From assembly GCA_017520425.1 (NCBI GenBank), contig JAFXFO010000032.1:62001-126000 (forward strand): 64,000 nt of DNA. Reading direction: 5' to 3'. Shown one piece after another: positions 52,198 to 59,907 of this stretch; the first letter of the stretch is position 1; each line of letters begins with the position of its first letter. A program made the position numbers and the translations under genes. The notes beneath the pieces are model-generated. The model saw only the letters and a list, made by a program, of their open reading frames with translations. It did not search any database and was not told the DNA's origin. Origin of the DNA: Lachnospiraceae bacterium (lineage in GTDB: Bacteria; Bacillota; Clostridia; Lachnospirales; Lachnospiraceae).

Positions 52198-52911
52198 TTA
52201 TTTCATTGATGTGAATTCCACATTCACATATACATCCGCCGCTTCTCCACTAAGAGATACCACTATACGGCCATCTGCCTGTTCTATCACATGGGGATAA
52301 AGGGTATCATTCAGATGTGCCTGCTTTTTGTATTCCACTCTCAAGCCACCAATTTGAAAATCCTGTGGCAGACTATCCACTGCCATACTTACATACTGGG
52401 CATTGTTCACATGAAGATTGCTGTCCAAATGCTGCTTTCGCACCAAAATCGGTTCTCCGTCCACACCGTCTCCCTCTATGCGAATCTTCCTGCCTGCATA
52501 CTCCATCTCCAAAGGCGGCTCCAAGGTATATTTCTCAGTCAGCTCCTTTGGCGCCATCACCGGCTTCATGGTATCAAAGTTCAAAAGTGTCCACAGGGAG
52601 TTGGCCTTTGCCAACATCTCACCTTCACGGGTCATCATGCAGAAATTTCTGGAGCCCCAGAATCCTTTAAAATCATGGGGATGGGTACCTATAATAACTT
52701 CTTCTCCCAACTTGGGATATCTATTAATATCAATCTGCCAGGATACCAATACCCACACAAGATTGCGTGGCACCAGGTACTCAAATCCTGCTCCCAGCTC
52801 CTCTGACTGAAAAGTAGATGCATCCTGAAAATAGTTCAGTAATGCCTCTAATCGCAGCTTGCAATTGCTGTCACACTCACTGTAACGGATTTTACTTTCA
52901 AAACTATACAT
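52198..52911 (-). CDS. Acyl-ACP thioesterase (FAT family)
   Basis: 237 aa double hot-dog thioesterase that releases fatty acids from acyl carrier protein. Conserved pieces include the opening RIRYSE-like KIRYSECDSNCKLRLEALLN, FQDASTFQSEELG and the second-domain DSNLHVNNAQYVSM with the catalytic Asn/His. The ATG at 52911 is preferred because GAGGAG precedes it and homologues start MYSFES; an ATG at 52929 is also possible. It heads the thioesterase-cvfB-yjfB run, divergent from the sortase gene. Confidence 0.88.
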   Translation of the reverse strand: MYSFESKIRYSECDSNCKLRLEALLNYFQDASTFQSEELGAGFEYLVPRNLVWVLVSWQIDINRYPKLGEEVIIGTHPHDFKGFWGSRNFCMMTREGEMLAKANSLWTLLNFDTMKPVMAPKELTEKYTLEPPLEMEYAGRKIRIEGDGVDGEPILVRKQHLDSNLHVNNAQYVSMAVDSLPQDFQIGGLRVEYKKQAHLNDTLYPHVIEQADGRIVVSLSGEAADVYVNVEFTSMK

Positions 52912-53014
52912 GCTGTTATTGCTCCTCATTACCCATCCTATTCTATCAATTCAATTATCTCATAATACCGGGCGGAATGTCAAATAAGGAAAGTTTAAAG
53001 TTTTATAAAGACTA

Positions 53015-53044
53015 TTGCACAAAATAGGCAAATTGAAGTATAAT
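53015..53044 (+). promoter_or_regulatory. Promoter of the sortase gene
   Basis: Plus-strand -35 TTGCAC (53015-53020), 18-bp spacer, -10 TATAAT (53039-53044), 22 nt before the start codon; GGGAGG is the ribosome binding site. Confidence 0.65.
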
Positions 53045-53066
53045 TATTTCAATTGGGAGGAAATAA

Positions 53067-53930
53067 ATGAAACAATTCAAGAAGATTCTGTCATTCATTC
53101 TGACACTTATAGCCATCGGCTGTTTGATTGCTGCTGTGACGATTGCCTTCCTGCATAAAAAGGAAGACCGGGATGCTGAAGAAGCGATTCGGGATGCTAC
53201 GGTATCTCAGAGCGCCACCTCCACACCCCAGCCACAAATCAGCGAACCTCCTCAAGCTACGGCCGTTCCAACTGCTGAACCTGTCACTCCTACTGCGGAA
53301 CCCACTGCCACCCCTGTTCCCGCCATAGAGAATCCCTACCGGGATTACTATCTGGCGAATTCAGACATGGCCGGTTGGTTAATTGTTCCGGACACAGTGA
53401 TCAACTATCCCATCATGTGGACGCCGGAGGATGAAAATTACTATCTGTATCGGGACTTTAAAAAGAGGGACAATAACAACGGTTGTCTGATTTTAGACAC
53501 CGATAGTTCACTAGCTCCCCTTACCACCAATCTGATTATCCACGGACACAATATGAAGTCCGGTGCAATGTTTGGTAACCTTACGGATTATGAAAAGAAA
53601 TCCTACTTTGAGGATCATAAACAAATCATCCTGTACACACCGGAATGTCAGCGGAATTATGAAGTAATCGCCGTGTTCCGTTCCCAAGTGTATAAGAAGA
53701 CCGATGATGTATTTAAATTTTATAAGTTTTTCCAAGCAAATACAGAAGAAGAGTTCCGTGATTTTTATGACAATATAAAAGCTCTTTCTTTGTATGATAC
53801 CGGCGTTACAGCTGAGTTTGGAGACCGTTTTATCACGCTTTCCACCTGCGTATACCATGTGACCAACGGCCGTTTCGTGGTAGTGGCAAAAGAAGTGGAA
53901 CCCGGGGATTATTATCTCCCCATAGAATAA
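53067..53930 (+). CDS. srtB: Class B sortase
   Basis: 287 aa transpeptidase anchored by one N-terminal helix (residues 7-29). A Pro/Thr/Ala-rich linker at 50-88 (repeats of TAEPTATPVP type) precedes the sortase domain. The catalytic triad is visible: His161 in LIIHGHNMKSGAMFG, Cys261 in ITLSTCVYH and Arg269 in NGRFVVVAKE. Spacing and the helix after the His motif match class B. It joins secreted proteins to the cell wall. The next gene, 50 nt downstream, encodes a protein with a likely sorting signal, so this is probably a dedicated pair. Confidence 0.93.
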   Translation: MKQFKKILSFILTLIAIGCLIAAVTIAFLHKKEDRDAEEAIRDATVSQSATSTPQPQISEPPQATAVPTAEPVTPTAEPTATPVPAIENPYRDYYLANSDMAGWLIVPDTVINYPIMWTPEDENYYLYRDFKKRDNNNGCLILDTDSSLAPLTTNLIIHGHNMKSGAMFGNLTDYEKKSYFEDHKQIILYTPECQRNYEVIAVFRSQVYKKTDDVFKFYKFFQANTEEEFRDFYDNIKALSLYDTGVTAEFGDRFITLSTCVYHVTNGRFVVVAKEVEPGDYYLPIE

Positions 53931-53980
53931 TCAGTAATCAAGTGTAAACAAACACTTAGAAAAATAGGAGGACTTTCATT

Positions 53981-54778
53981 ATGAAGCAAATCAAAAAATT
54001 AGTAACTTTATTAACTGCCTTGGTATTGTGTCTGGTACCTCTGTTTGGAAATACCATGACAGTGAATGCTGCAGGCAATACTTACTACATTAAGTATGTA
54101 GAGGATATCCAACAATGGAGATTTCTGCCAAATCCCTGGAGTGAAGGCGGATATCATCGCGAACTGTACTATATGCAGTTGGATTTGAAAGATGGTGATG
54201 TGATTGTTGTCGACGACAAAGATACTGCTAACACTATTAATTTGGAAGTCAACGTAAATTTAAGCAGCTTATATGTAAATACTGCGAGCATATCCAATAT
54301 TACGGCTAAAAGCATTGAGAACTGCTATATTATCGAAAACGGAAAGAGTATTATCAATGCACCGGTAAAAAATGCCTATGTTTATGACCAAGCCCTGGGA
54401 CAGTTCAATTCCGATGTTGAAAACTTGGAAGTTATCGCAAGTAAGGGCGATGTTTTAAATGCTACCGTAGGAAGCAATGGTGGAGTAAAGCACTTAAAAG
54501 CATATTCTTCCAAGCTTCATTATGAGTTTTATGATTTTGCTCCCGGCGCTCTCAGCATTGTAAACGGTGAGTTAAAATCTACAGCCGGCACTTACAGTGC
54601 TGCCCCTTCCGCTCCTGTTGTTACTCCTGCACCTGCAGCTCCTTCTACTCCCGCAGCTCCTTCCGGAGAGTACGACGATGTACCGAAGACCGCAGATGTT
54701 CGCTTCAATCCTTTGTGGTTGATGGCACTTGCAGCAGCTTGTTTCGCAGGTAGCTATGCGTTGAAGAAGAAAGATTAA
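53981..54778 (+). CDS. Secreted protein with sortase-type C-terminal signal
   Basis: 265 aa. Signal peptide residues 1-31 (cleavage near TMTVNAAG). A middle region of unknown fold is rich in Asn, Tyr, Val and Ile with repeated short strand units (NLEVNVNLSSLYVNTASI), resembling a beta-solenoid. A Pro/Ala/Ser-rich wall spanner covers about residues 203-228. The C-terminal signal is VPKTAD (234-239), a hydrophobic helix and the tail LKKKD. The VPKTA motif is a variant of LPXTG or the PPKTG-type class B signal. Located directly after the sortase gene. Ligand or adhesion role unknown. Confidence 0.82.
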   Translation: MKQIKKLVTLLTALVLCLVPLFGNTMTVNAAGNTYYIKYVEDIQQWRFLPNPWSEGGYHRELYYMQLDLKDGDVIVVDDKDTANTINLEVNVNLSSLYVNTASISNITAKSIENCYIIENGKSIINAPVKNAYVYDQALGQFNSDVENLEVIASKGDVLNATVGSNGGVKHLKAYSSKLHYEFYDFAPGALSIVNGELKSTAGTYSAAPSAPVVTPAPAAPSTPAAPSGEYDDVPKTADVRFNPLWLMALAAACFAGSYALKKKD

Positions 54779-54791
54779 TTATTGAAATAAG

Positions 54792-54825
54792 AAAAGCTCC
54801 TGAGCAAATGCTCAGGAGCTTTTTT
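54792..54825. terminator. Bidirectional terminator between the surface protein gene and tRNA-Gln
   Basis: 12-bp stem AGCTCCTGAGCA / TGCTCAGGAGCT with a 2-nt loop, flanked by A and T runs, ending 2 nt from the tRNA 3' end. Serves the plus-strand gene pair and the minus-strand tRNA. Confidence 0.85.
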
Positions 54826-54827
54826 AG

Positions 54828-54899
54828 CAGCGCTACAAGGATTCGAACCTTGAAATGACGGAGTCAGAGTCCGTTGCCTTACCGTTTGGCGATAGCGCT
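54828..54899 (-). tRNA. tRNA-Gln (anticodon CUG)
   Basis: 72-nt cloverleaf on the minus strand. Acceptor AGCGCTA pairs with TAGCGCT, with discriminator G73. The D arm is GCC/GGC around AAACGGTAA. The anticodon stem ACGGA/TCCGT encloses loop CTCTGAC, giving anticodon CTG, which reads CAG (Gln). The T arm is CAAGG TTCGAAT CCTTG. The weak A1-U72 pair and G73 fit glutamine identity. No encoded CCA. A strong promoter lies 20 nt upstream and a terminator abuts the 3' end. Confidence 0.93.
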
Positions 54900-54919
54900 A
54901 TGTCTCAACTACTTAATGA

Positions 54920-54948
54920 AGTATACACGATAGTTTTGATTTTGGCAA
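54920..54948 (-). promoter_or_regulatory. Promoter of tRNA-Gln
   Basis: Minus-strand -35 TTGCCA (54943-54948), 17-bp spacer, -10 TATACT (54920-54925), about 20 nt before the tRNA 5' end. Confidence 0.7.
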
Positions 54949-55034
54949 TACCCTTTTTTAAAATTTTTCAAATTTTTGAAACTATTCAGACCTTTATACG
55001 CAAACCAATCTCTTCTCGGCTTTCTTTAGCACAC

Positions 55035-55063
55035 AAAAAGGGTCTGCGTATGCACGCAGACCC
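55035..55063 (-). terminator. Terminator of the glutamine synthetase gene
   Basis: 10-bp stem GGGTCTGCGT / ACGCAGACCC with loop GCAT followed on the minus strand by TTTTT, 8 nt after the stop codon. Confidence 0.85.
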
Positions 55064-55070
55064 ACATAAA

Positions 55071-57182
55071 CTATACCTCAAACAACAAATCACCATAACT
55101 GGGCATGGGCCAGATTTCCTTGGCTACCAGCATTTCCAGCTTATCCACAGGTGCACGCAGGGCTTCCATAGCCACCTTAACGGTATCATTGTAGAAGAAT
55201 GCCAGCTCCTTAGGACACTTCATGGTCTTAGCCACTGCTTCTGCTTCTTCCAGACGGTTCAGTGCCGCCTTGGTTTCTGCCAGTTTCTCGGATACTTCTT
55301 TCAAAAGCTCGGTCTGTACGGTAGCATCCGCACCTGCATCTCTTACTGCAATCACCGTATCAGCCAGAGACTTGGTGTATTTCACTACTGCCGGCAATAT
55401 CTGCTTCCTGGTCATATCAATCATGGTCAGAGCTTCAATATTGATGGTCTTAGAGAAAGTATCATACAGAACTTCCTTTCTTGCCTCCAACTCTGCCTTG
55501 GTGAAAATGTGAAACTTTTCAAACAAGGCAATGGACTTCTCGGTTGTCAAAGTTTCAATGGTTCCCACCATTGAGCTGATATTGGGCAGACCTCTTCTGG
55601 CTGCTTCCTCTACCCATTCCTGAGAATATCCGTTACCATTGAAGATAATTCTCTGGTGTTCTGTCATATATTTCTTGATCAAATCATGTACTGCCTGTTC
55701 GAAGTCCTCTGCTGCTTCCAGGATATCTGCTGCTTCGCAGAAAGCTTCTGCCACGATAGCGTTCAGGGTAGTATTGGGGCTACCGATGGAGTCTGAAGCA
55801 CCTACACTACGGAACTCAAACTTATTACCGGTGAAGGCAAAGGGTGAGGTTCTGTTACGGTCAGTGGCATCCTTTACAAAATCAGGGAGCGTGGATACAC
55901 CGGTTTCCAGCTTTCCGCCTTCTGTCAGATGGGTAGCCTGTCCGGTTTCTACCAGCTGCTTTACCACATCCTCCAGCTGCTCTCCCAAGAAAATAGAGAT
56001 AATGGCCGGTGGTGCCTCATTACCGCCCAGACGGTGATCATTACCTACATTTGCCGCACTCTGACGGAGCAAGTCTGCATGCTTATCCACAGCACGCATA
56101 ATACAAGCCAGGACTAACAAAAACTGAATGTTTTCATTGGGGGTATCACCGGGCTCCAGCATGTTCACGCCATTGTCCGTACAAAGGGACCAGTTATCAT
56201 GCTTACCGGAACCATTTACACCTGCAAAGGGCTTTTCGTGAAGGAGACAGGTCAGTCCGTGACGTCCCGCCACCTTTTTCATAGTCTCCATTACCAGCTG
56301 ATTGTGGTCTGCCGCAATATTGGCGGTTTCATAGATGGGTGCCAGCTCATGCTGTGCAGGAGCCGCTTCGTTGTGCTGTGTCTTGGCACTTACACCCAGC
56401 TTCCAAAGTTCGATATTGATATCTTTCATGTAAGCACCAACACGCTCTCTGATGGTACCGAAATAATGGTCGTCCATTTCCTGTCCTTTGGGCGCCGGAG
56501 CACCAAACAGGGTACGACCTGCAAAAATCAAATCTTTTCTCTGTAAATATTTCTGACGGTCTACCAGGAAGTACTCCTGCTCTGCACCCACGCTGGGAGT
56601 CACCTTGGTAGCCTCTGTATTGCCGAATAAATGAACGATACGCAAAGCCTGTTCGCTGATAGCTTCCATGGAACGAAGCAAAGGGGTCTTGGTATCCAGC
56701 GCTTCTCCCTTGTAGGAACAGAATGCTGTGGGGATACATAAAATCACACCGGTAGCATCCTCCTTCAAAAAGGCAGGGGAAGTAATATCCCAGGTAGTAT
56801 AGCCTCTGGCCTCGAAGGTAGCGCGAAGTCCGCCGGAAGGGAAAGAAGACGCATCCGGCTCGCCCTTAATCAGCTCTTTGCCGGAAAAGTCCATAATCAT
56901 ACGGCCATCCTCATCGGGATGGGTTACGAATGCATCATGCTTTTCTGCAGTAATACCGGTCAGCGGCTGGAACCAATGGGTATAGTGGGTGGCACCATTC
57001 TCAATAGCCCAGTCCTTCATAGCCTTTGCTACTACATCCGCAGTCCCCAGGGACAATTCACCACCCTGTTCCCTAACTCGCATCACTTCTCTATATACTT
57101 CCTTGGGTAAGCGTTCTTTCATCTTGCGATGAGTAAAAACCTTACAACCAAACAGCTCTTCTACATTTATCAGATCGCTCAT
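55071..57182 (-). CDS. glnN: Type III glutamine synthetase GlnN
   Basis: 703 aa cytoplasmic enzyme making glutamine from glutamate, ammonia and ATP; forms dodecamers in characterised homologues. GSIII-type motifs include ATHYTHWFQPLTG near residue 80, SVGAEQEYFLVD near 220, KTQHNEAAPAQHELAPIYE near 277 and NGSGKHDNWSLCTDNG near 325. Length is typical of GSIII and far longer than GlnA. No PII or GlnR gene is adjacent. It is monocistronic with its own terminator. A tRNA-Gln gene lies immediately downstream. Confidence 0.96.
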   Translation of the reverse strand: MSDLINVEELFGCKVFTHRKMKERLPKEVYREVMRVREQGGELSLGTADVVAKAMKDWAIENGATHYTHWFQPLTGITAEKHDAFVTHPDEDGRMIMDFSGKELIKGEPDASSFPSGGLRATFEARGYTTWDITSPAFLKEDATGVILCIPTAFCSYKGEALDTKTPLLRSMEAISEQALRIVHLFGNTEATKVTPSVGAEQEYFLVDRQKYLQRKDLIFAGRTLFGAPAPKGQEMDDHYFGTIRERVGAYMKDINIELWKLGVSAKTQHNEAAPAQHELAPIYETANIAADHNQLVMETMKKVAGRHGLTCLLHEKPFAGVNGSGKHDNWSLCTDNGVNMLEPGDTPNENIQFLLVLACIMRAVDKHADLLRQSAANVGNDHRLGGNEAPPAIISIFLGEQLEDVVKQLVETGQATHLTEGGKLETGVSTLPDFVKDATDRNRTSPFAFTGNKFEFRSVGASDSIGSPNTTLNAIVAEAFCEAADILEAAEDFEQAVHDLIKKYMTEHQRIIFNGNGYSQEWVEEAARRGLPNISSMVGTIETLTTEKSIALFEKFHIFTKAELEARKEVLYDTFSKTINIEALTMIDMTRKQILPAVVKYTKSLADTVIAVRDAGADATVQTELLKEVSEKLAETKAALNRLEEAEAVAKTMKCPKELAFFYNDTVKVAMEALRAPVDKLEMLVAKEIWPMPSYGDLLFEV

Positions 57183-57254
57183 TGTATCTAATGTCCTTTC
57201 CGTATATTAACTATTCAGAGTCTACACCATCTAAGTTTATCGGTCAACAGAAAT

Positions 57255-58514
57255 TTATGCTTTTACACGTAACAAATCATACTGCTCCGGCATTTCTGAC
57301 AATTCCAGCCAGATTACCTGCTTGGAGTGAGGGCAGCTTTCTACGGGCTCCAGGTCACCATTGTACATGGACAGCACCTGTACTTCCACATTCCTTCCGT
57401 CAGGCTTCATAATCTCTATGCTATCGCCCACGCAGAACTTATTTCGTTGTTCAATTCTCACAAGCTGCTTCGGCACACCATCTGTTTCTTTCTGTGCCGC
57501 TTCCTCTATGATTCCCAGATATATATACTCATTGACATAGGTATTGCTGTCATAAATCTGGGTGTTCTCATCCGGCTTACCGAAATAAAAACCGGTAGTA
57601 AACTGACGATAGGTACATTTGGAAATCTCCGCCTTATACCAGTCCATATGGGCCCTATAAATCTCCTCGGACTCAAAATATGCATCAATTGCCTTTCTGT
57701 AAGTACGGGCCACGGTAGCCACATAAAGAGCGGTTTTCATACGTCCTTCAATCTTTAAGCTGTCAATTCCCGCAGCTACAATTTCCGGCACGTATTCTAT
57801 CATACATAAATCCTTGGAGTTAAAAATATAGGTACCGCGCTCATTTTCATAGACCGGCAGATATTCTCCCGGACGCTTCTCCTCCACCACCGCGTATTTC
57901 CAACGGCAAGGATGTGTGCAGGCACCCTGATTGGCATCTCTTCCGGTGAAATAATTGCTTAGCAGGCAACGTCCCGAATAGGAGATACACATAGCTCCGT
58001 GAATGAAGCTTTCAATCTCCATATCCTCCGGAATATGGGCACGAATCTCAGCTATTTCTTCCAAAGAAAGTTCTCTTGCAGACACTACTCGCTTGGCACC
58101 CAGCTGCCACCAGAACAAATAGGTCTGGTAATTGGTATTGTTGGCCTGTGTGGAAATATGAATCTCCACCTCCGGCCACACACTCTTGGCAATAGAAAAC
58201 ATACCCGGGTCAGAAATAATCAATGCATCCGGCTGGTCCGGCTTCATATTCTTCAATTCTTCAAAATATTCTGCTGCTCCTGCCAAATCATCATTATGTG
58301 CCAGAATATTGGCTGTCACATATACCTTTACTCCGTGTGCATGGGCAAAAGCGATTCCTTCCGCCATCTCCGCAGATGTAAAATTCTTCGCCTTTGCACG
58401 CAGGCCAAAAGCCTCTCCTCCAATATATACCGCATCGGCACCAAAGATAACAGCTGTTTTCAAAACTTCCAGACTACTGGCCGGAATCAACAATTCAGGT
58501 TTCTCTCTTCTCAT
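57255..58514 (-). CDS. Peptidase U32 family protein
   Basis: 419 aa protein of the U32 family (collagenase-like or rRNA/tRNA hydroxylation factors such as RlhA/TrhP). The signature ESFIHGAMCISYSGRCLLS and the following DANQGACTHPCRW cysteines are intact, with a C-terminal domain NKFCVGDSIEIMKP. In many Firmicutes this gene sits, as here, beside an O-methyltransferase and MltG. The TrhP-type members act in tRNA uridine hydroxylation, so an RNA modification role is at least as likely as proteolysis. Start overlaps the methyltransferase stop by 4 nt. Confidence 0.9.
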   Translation of the reverse strand: MRREKPELLIPASSLEVLKTAVIFGADAVYIGGEAFGLRAKAKNFTSAEMAEGIAFAHAHGVKVYVTANILAHNDDLAGAAEYFEELKNMKPDQPDALIISDPGMFSIAKSVWPEVEIHISTQANNTNYQTYLFWWQLGAKRVVSARELSLEEIAEIRAHIPEDMEIESFIHGAMCISYSGRCLLSNYFTGRDANQGACTHPCRWKYAVVEEKRPGEYLPVYENERGTYIFNSKDLCMIEYVPEIVAAGIDSLKIEGRMKTALYVATVARTYRKAIDAYFESEEIYRAHMDWYKAEISKCTYRQFTTGFYFGKPDENTQIYDSNTYVNEYIYLGIIEEAAQKETDGVPKQLVRIEQRNKFCVGDSIEIMKPDGRNVEVQVLSMYNGDLEPVESCPHSKQVIWLELSEMPEQYDLLRVKA

Positions 58515-59173
58515 TCTTTCTCCTCAGGCATAGCCTTTTTTACACTTAATGTAATACCATCCCCCACCGGCAAAATACAGGTCTCCAACTGAGGATGATG
58601 AGTCAGTTCATACAAATACTCACGCATTCTGCCGTGAATGGTTCGGTTTCTTCGTACCACCGCATAGCGGGACTCTATCACATCCCCGTCCTGTAACACA
58701 TTATCGGACAGCAACAAACCATCTACTGCCAAAAGGCGCAGGATATCCGGCATGAAATGGATGTACTGCCCCTTTGCCGCATCCATAAAAATCAAGTCAT
58801 ATTGACCATCCAGTTGCTGCAAAATATCCGTAGCATCCCCCTCTAATAAGGTGATACATTCTTCCTTGCCAGCCTTCTTAAAGTTCTCTCTTGCAATGGG
58901 AATCCTGGGCTCATACTTCTCAATCGTAGTAATCTTACACCCCTTCGGCGCATACTCACTCATAAGGAGCGCCGAAAAGCCGATGGCTGTTCCTACCTCC
59001 AGAATTTTCATAGGCCGTTTCATGGTCAGTAAAAACCGCAAAAAGGTCTGCATCTCCTTACGGATGATGGGTACCTCTGTTTCCAGGGCAAATTTCTCTA
59101 TTTCGTTCAAAAAAGGCGTATTGCCTTTATCAAATGAATTAATAAAGGCAACCATTCTATCATCTACTATCAT
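58511..59173 (-). CDS. Class I SAM-dependent O-methyltransferase
   Basis: 220 aa TrmR/YrrM-like O-methyltransferase. It has motif I ILEVGTAIGFSALLM near residue 58, the acidic motif ITTIEKYEPRIPIAREN and DLIFMDAAKGQYI. Neighbouring U32 peptidase genes and homology suggest the tRNA-methylating TrmR branch (5-methoxyuridine synthesis) together with TrhP. That pairing is known in Bacillus and inferred here. The ATG at 59173 follows the MltG-like stop by 1 nt; an earlier ATG at 59200 would overlap it. Confidence 0.88.
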   Translation of the reverse strand: MIVDDRMVAFINSFDKGNTPFLNEIEKFALETEVPIIRKEMQTFLRFLLTMKRPMKILEVGTAIGFSALLMSEYAPKGCKITTIEKYEPRIPIARENFKKAGKEECITLLEGDATDILQQLDGQYDLIFMDAAKGQYIHFMPDILRLLAVDGLLLSDNVLQDGDVIESRYAVVRRNRTIHGRMREYLYELTHHPQLETCILPVGDGITLSVKKAMPEEKE

Positions 59174-59174
59174 A

Positions 59175-59558
59175 CTATTCTTCTTTCGTTTCCGGTGCAA
59201 TGGTCATAAACTTCAACATCTCATCCACCGTCATATTGGTGTTCAGGGTAAAGGTACCCGGCAATAAATCCTTTTTATACTCTGAAAGTGCATGCTGGAT
59301 TCGAAACAGCTTCTCATCCCGAATCAGCCCCTTCATCAACAAAAGCTGTCCCATTTCCTTAGCTGACATACCCTCCGGAATGGTAACCACCACTTCTCTG
59401 CCTTCGTCCTCAGCTGCCATAGCCGGCTCCTCAAAAATACGATAGCCGTAATCATATGCCAGCAAAGCACCCTTGTATATAAACATTGCTATGATTGCTA
59501 TGATCGCCACCTTCAGTATGGTCTCACACACTGTTAATACGATATCTCTTACCTTCAT
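59175..59558 (-). CDS. Short MltG/YceG-like membrane protein lacking the catalytic domain
   Basis: 127 aa. The N-terminal transmembrane helix is at about residues 11-33. The LysM-like N-terminal domain of YceG/MltG follows: EVVVTIPEGMSAKEMGQLLL and LPGTFTLNTNMTVDEMLKFM. The C-terminal lytic transglycosylase domain with its catalytic Glu is missing; the gene ends cleanly with a stop, not at a frameshift. It occupies the mltG position beside the O-methyltransferase and U32 genes. GGAGG supports the ATG at 59558. Probably not a transglycosylase itself. Confidence 0.8.
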   Translation of the reverse strand: MKVRDIVLTVCETILKVAIIAIIAMFIYKGALLAYDYGYRIFEEPAMAAEDEGREVVVTIPEGMSAKEMGQLLLMKGLIRDEKLFRIQHALSEYKKDLLPGTFTLNTNMTVDEMLKFMTIAPETKEE

Positions 59559-59594
59559 ACGTTTCCTCCATATGAACCAAATCCCCGACATCTG

Positions 59595-59906
59595 TTATTC
59601 AAAATCAATGGCATCCGCAATCCGTACATTATTGTGCTGTATTAGTCTGCAAAATGCCAGCTCCGCCGCCAGGAAATCATTTACCAACGGATTCTCCCGA
59701 AAATCACGATACTCTCTTTCAAAGGCTTCAATCTTTTCAAATACCATGTCTTTTCCGGTCTGCATCTCAAAGTTTTTGGCTCTAAACTCATCAATCTGGG
59801 CCTTTAATTCGGGATATGCCTTCACACGCTCCTTTTGCAGGGCATACTCCTTATACTCCCGGGACTCCAGAATCTTGTCTATATATGCCTGCAAAGCCTG
59901 TTCCAT
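59595..59906 (-). CDS. YlbF/YmcA-family regulator
   Basis: 103 aa all-helical protein matching the YlbF family: QAYIDKILESREYKEYAL and RAKNFEMQTGKDMVFEKIE. The C-terminal portion has ENPLVNDFLAAELAFCRLIQ. In Bacillus YlbF acts with YmcA and YaaT in RNase Y-dependent mRNA maturation. Here it starts 1 nt after the RNase J stop codon and precedes the MltG-like gene by 36 nt. Whether it partners RNase J or RNase Y is not visible. GGAGG lies before the ATG. Confidence 0.85.
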   Translation of the reverse strand: MEQALQAYIDKILESREYKEYALQKERVKAYPELKAQIDEFRAKNFEMQTGKDMVFEKIEAFEREYRDFRENPLVNDFLAAELAFCRLIQHNNVRIADAIDFE

Positions 59907-59907
59907 A

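Noticed and set aside
54828-55070. Integration (att) site at the tRNA-Gln 3' end.
   Set aside because: No integrase, no duplicated tRNA 3' end and no phage or element genes nearby.
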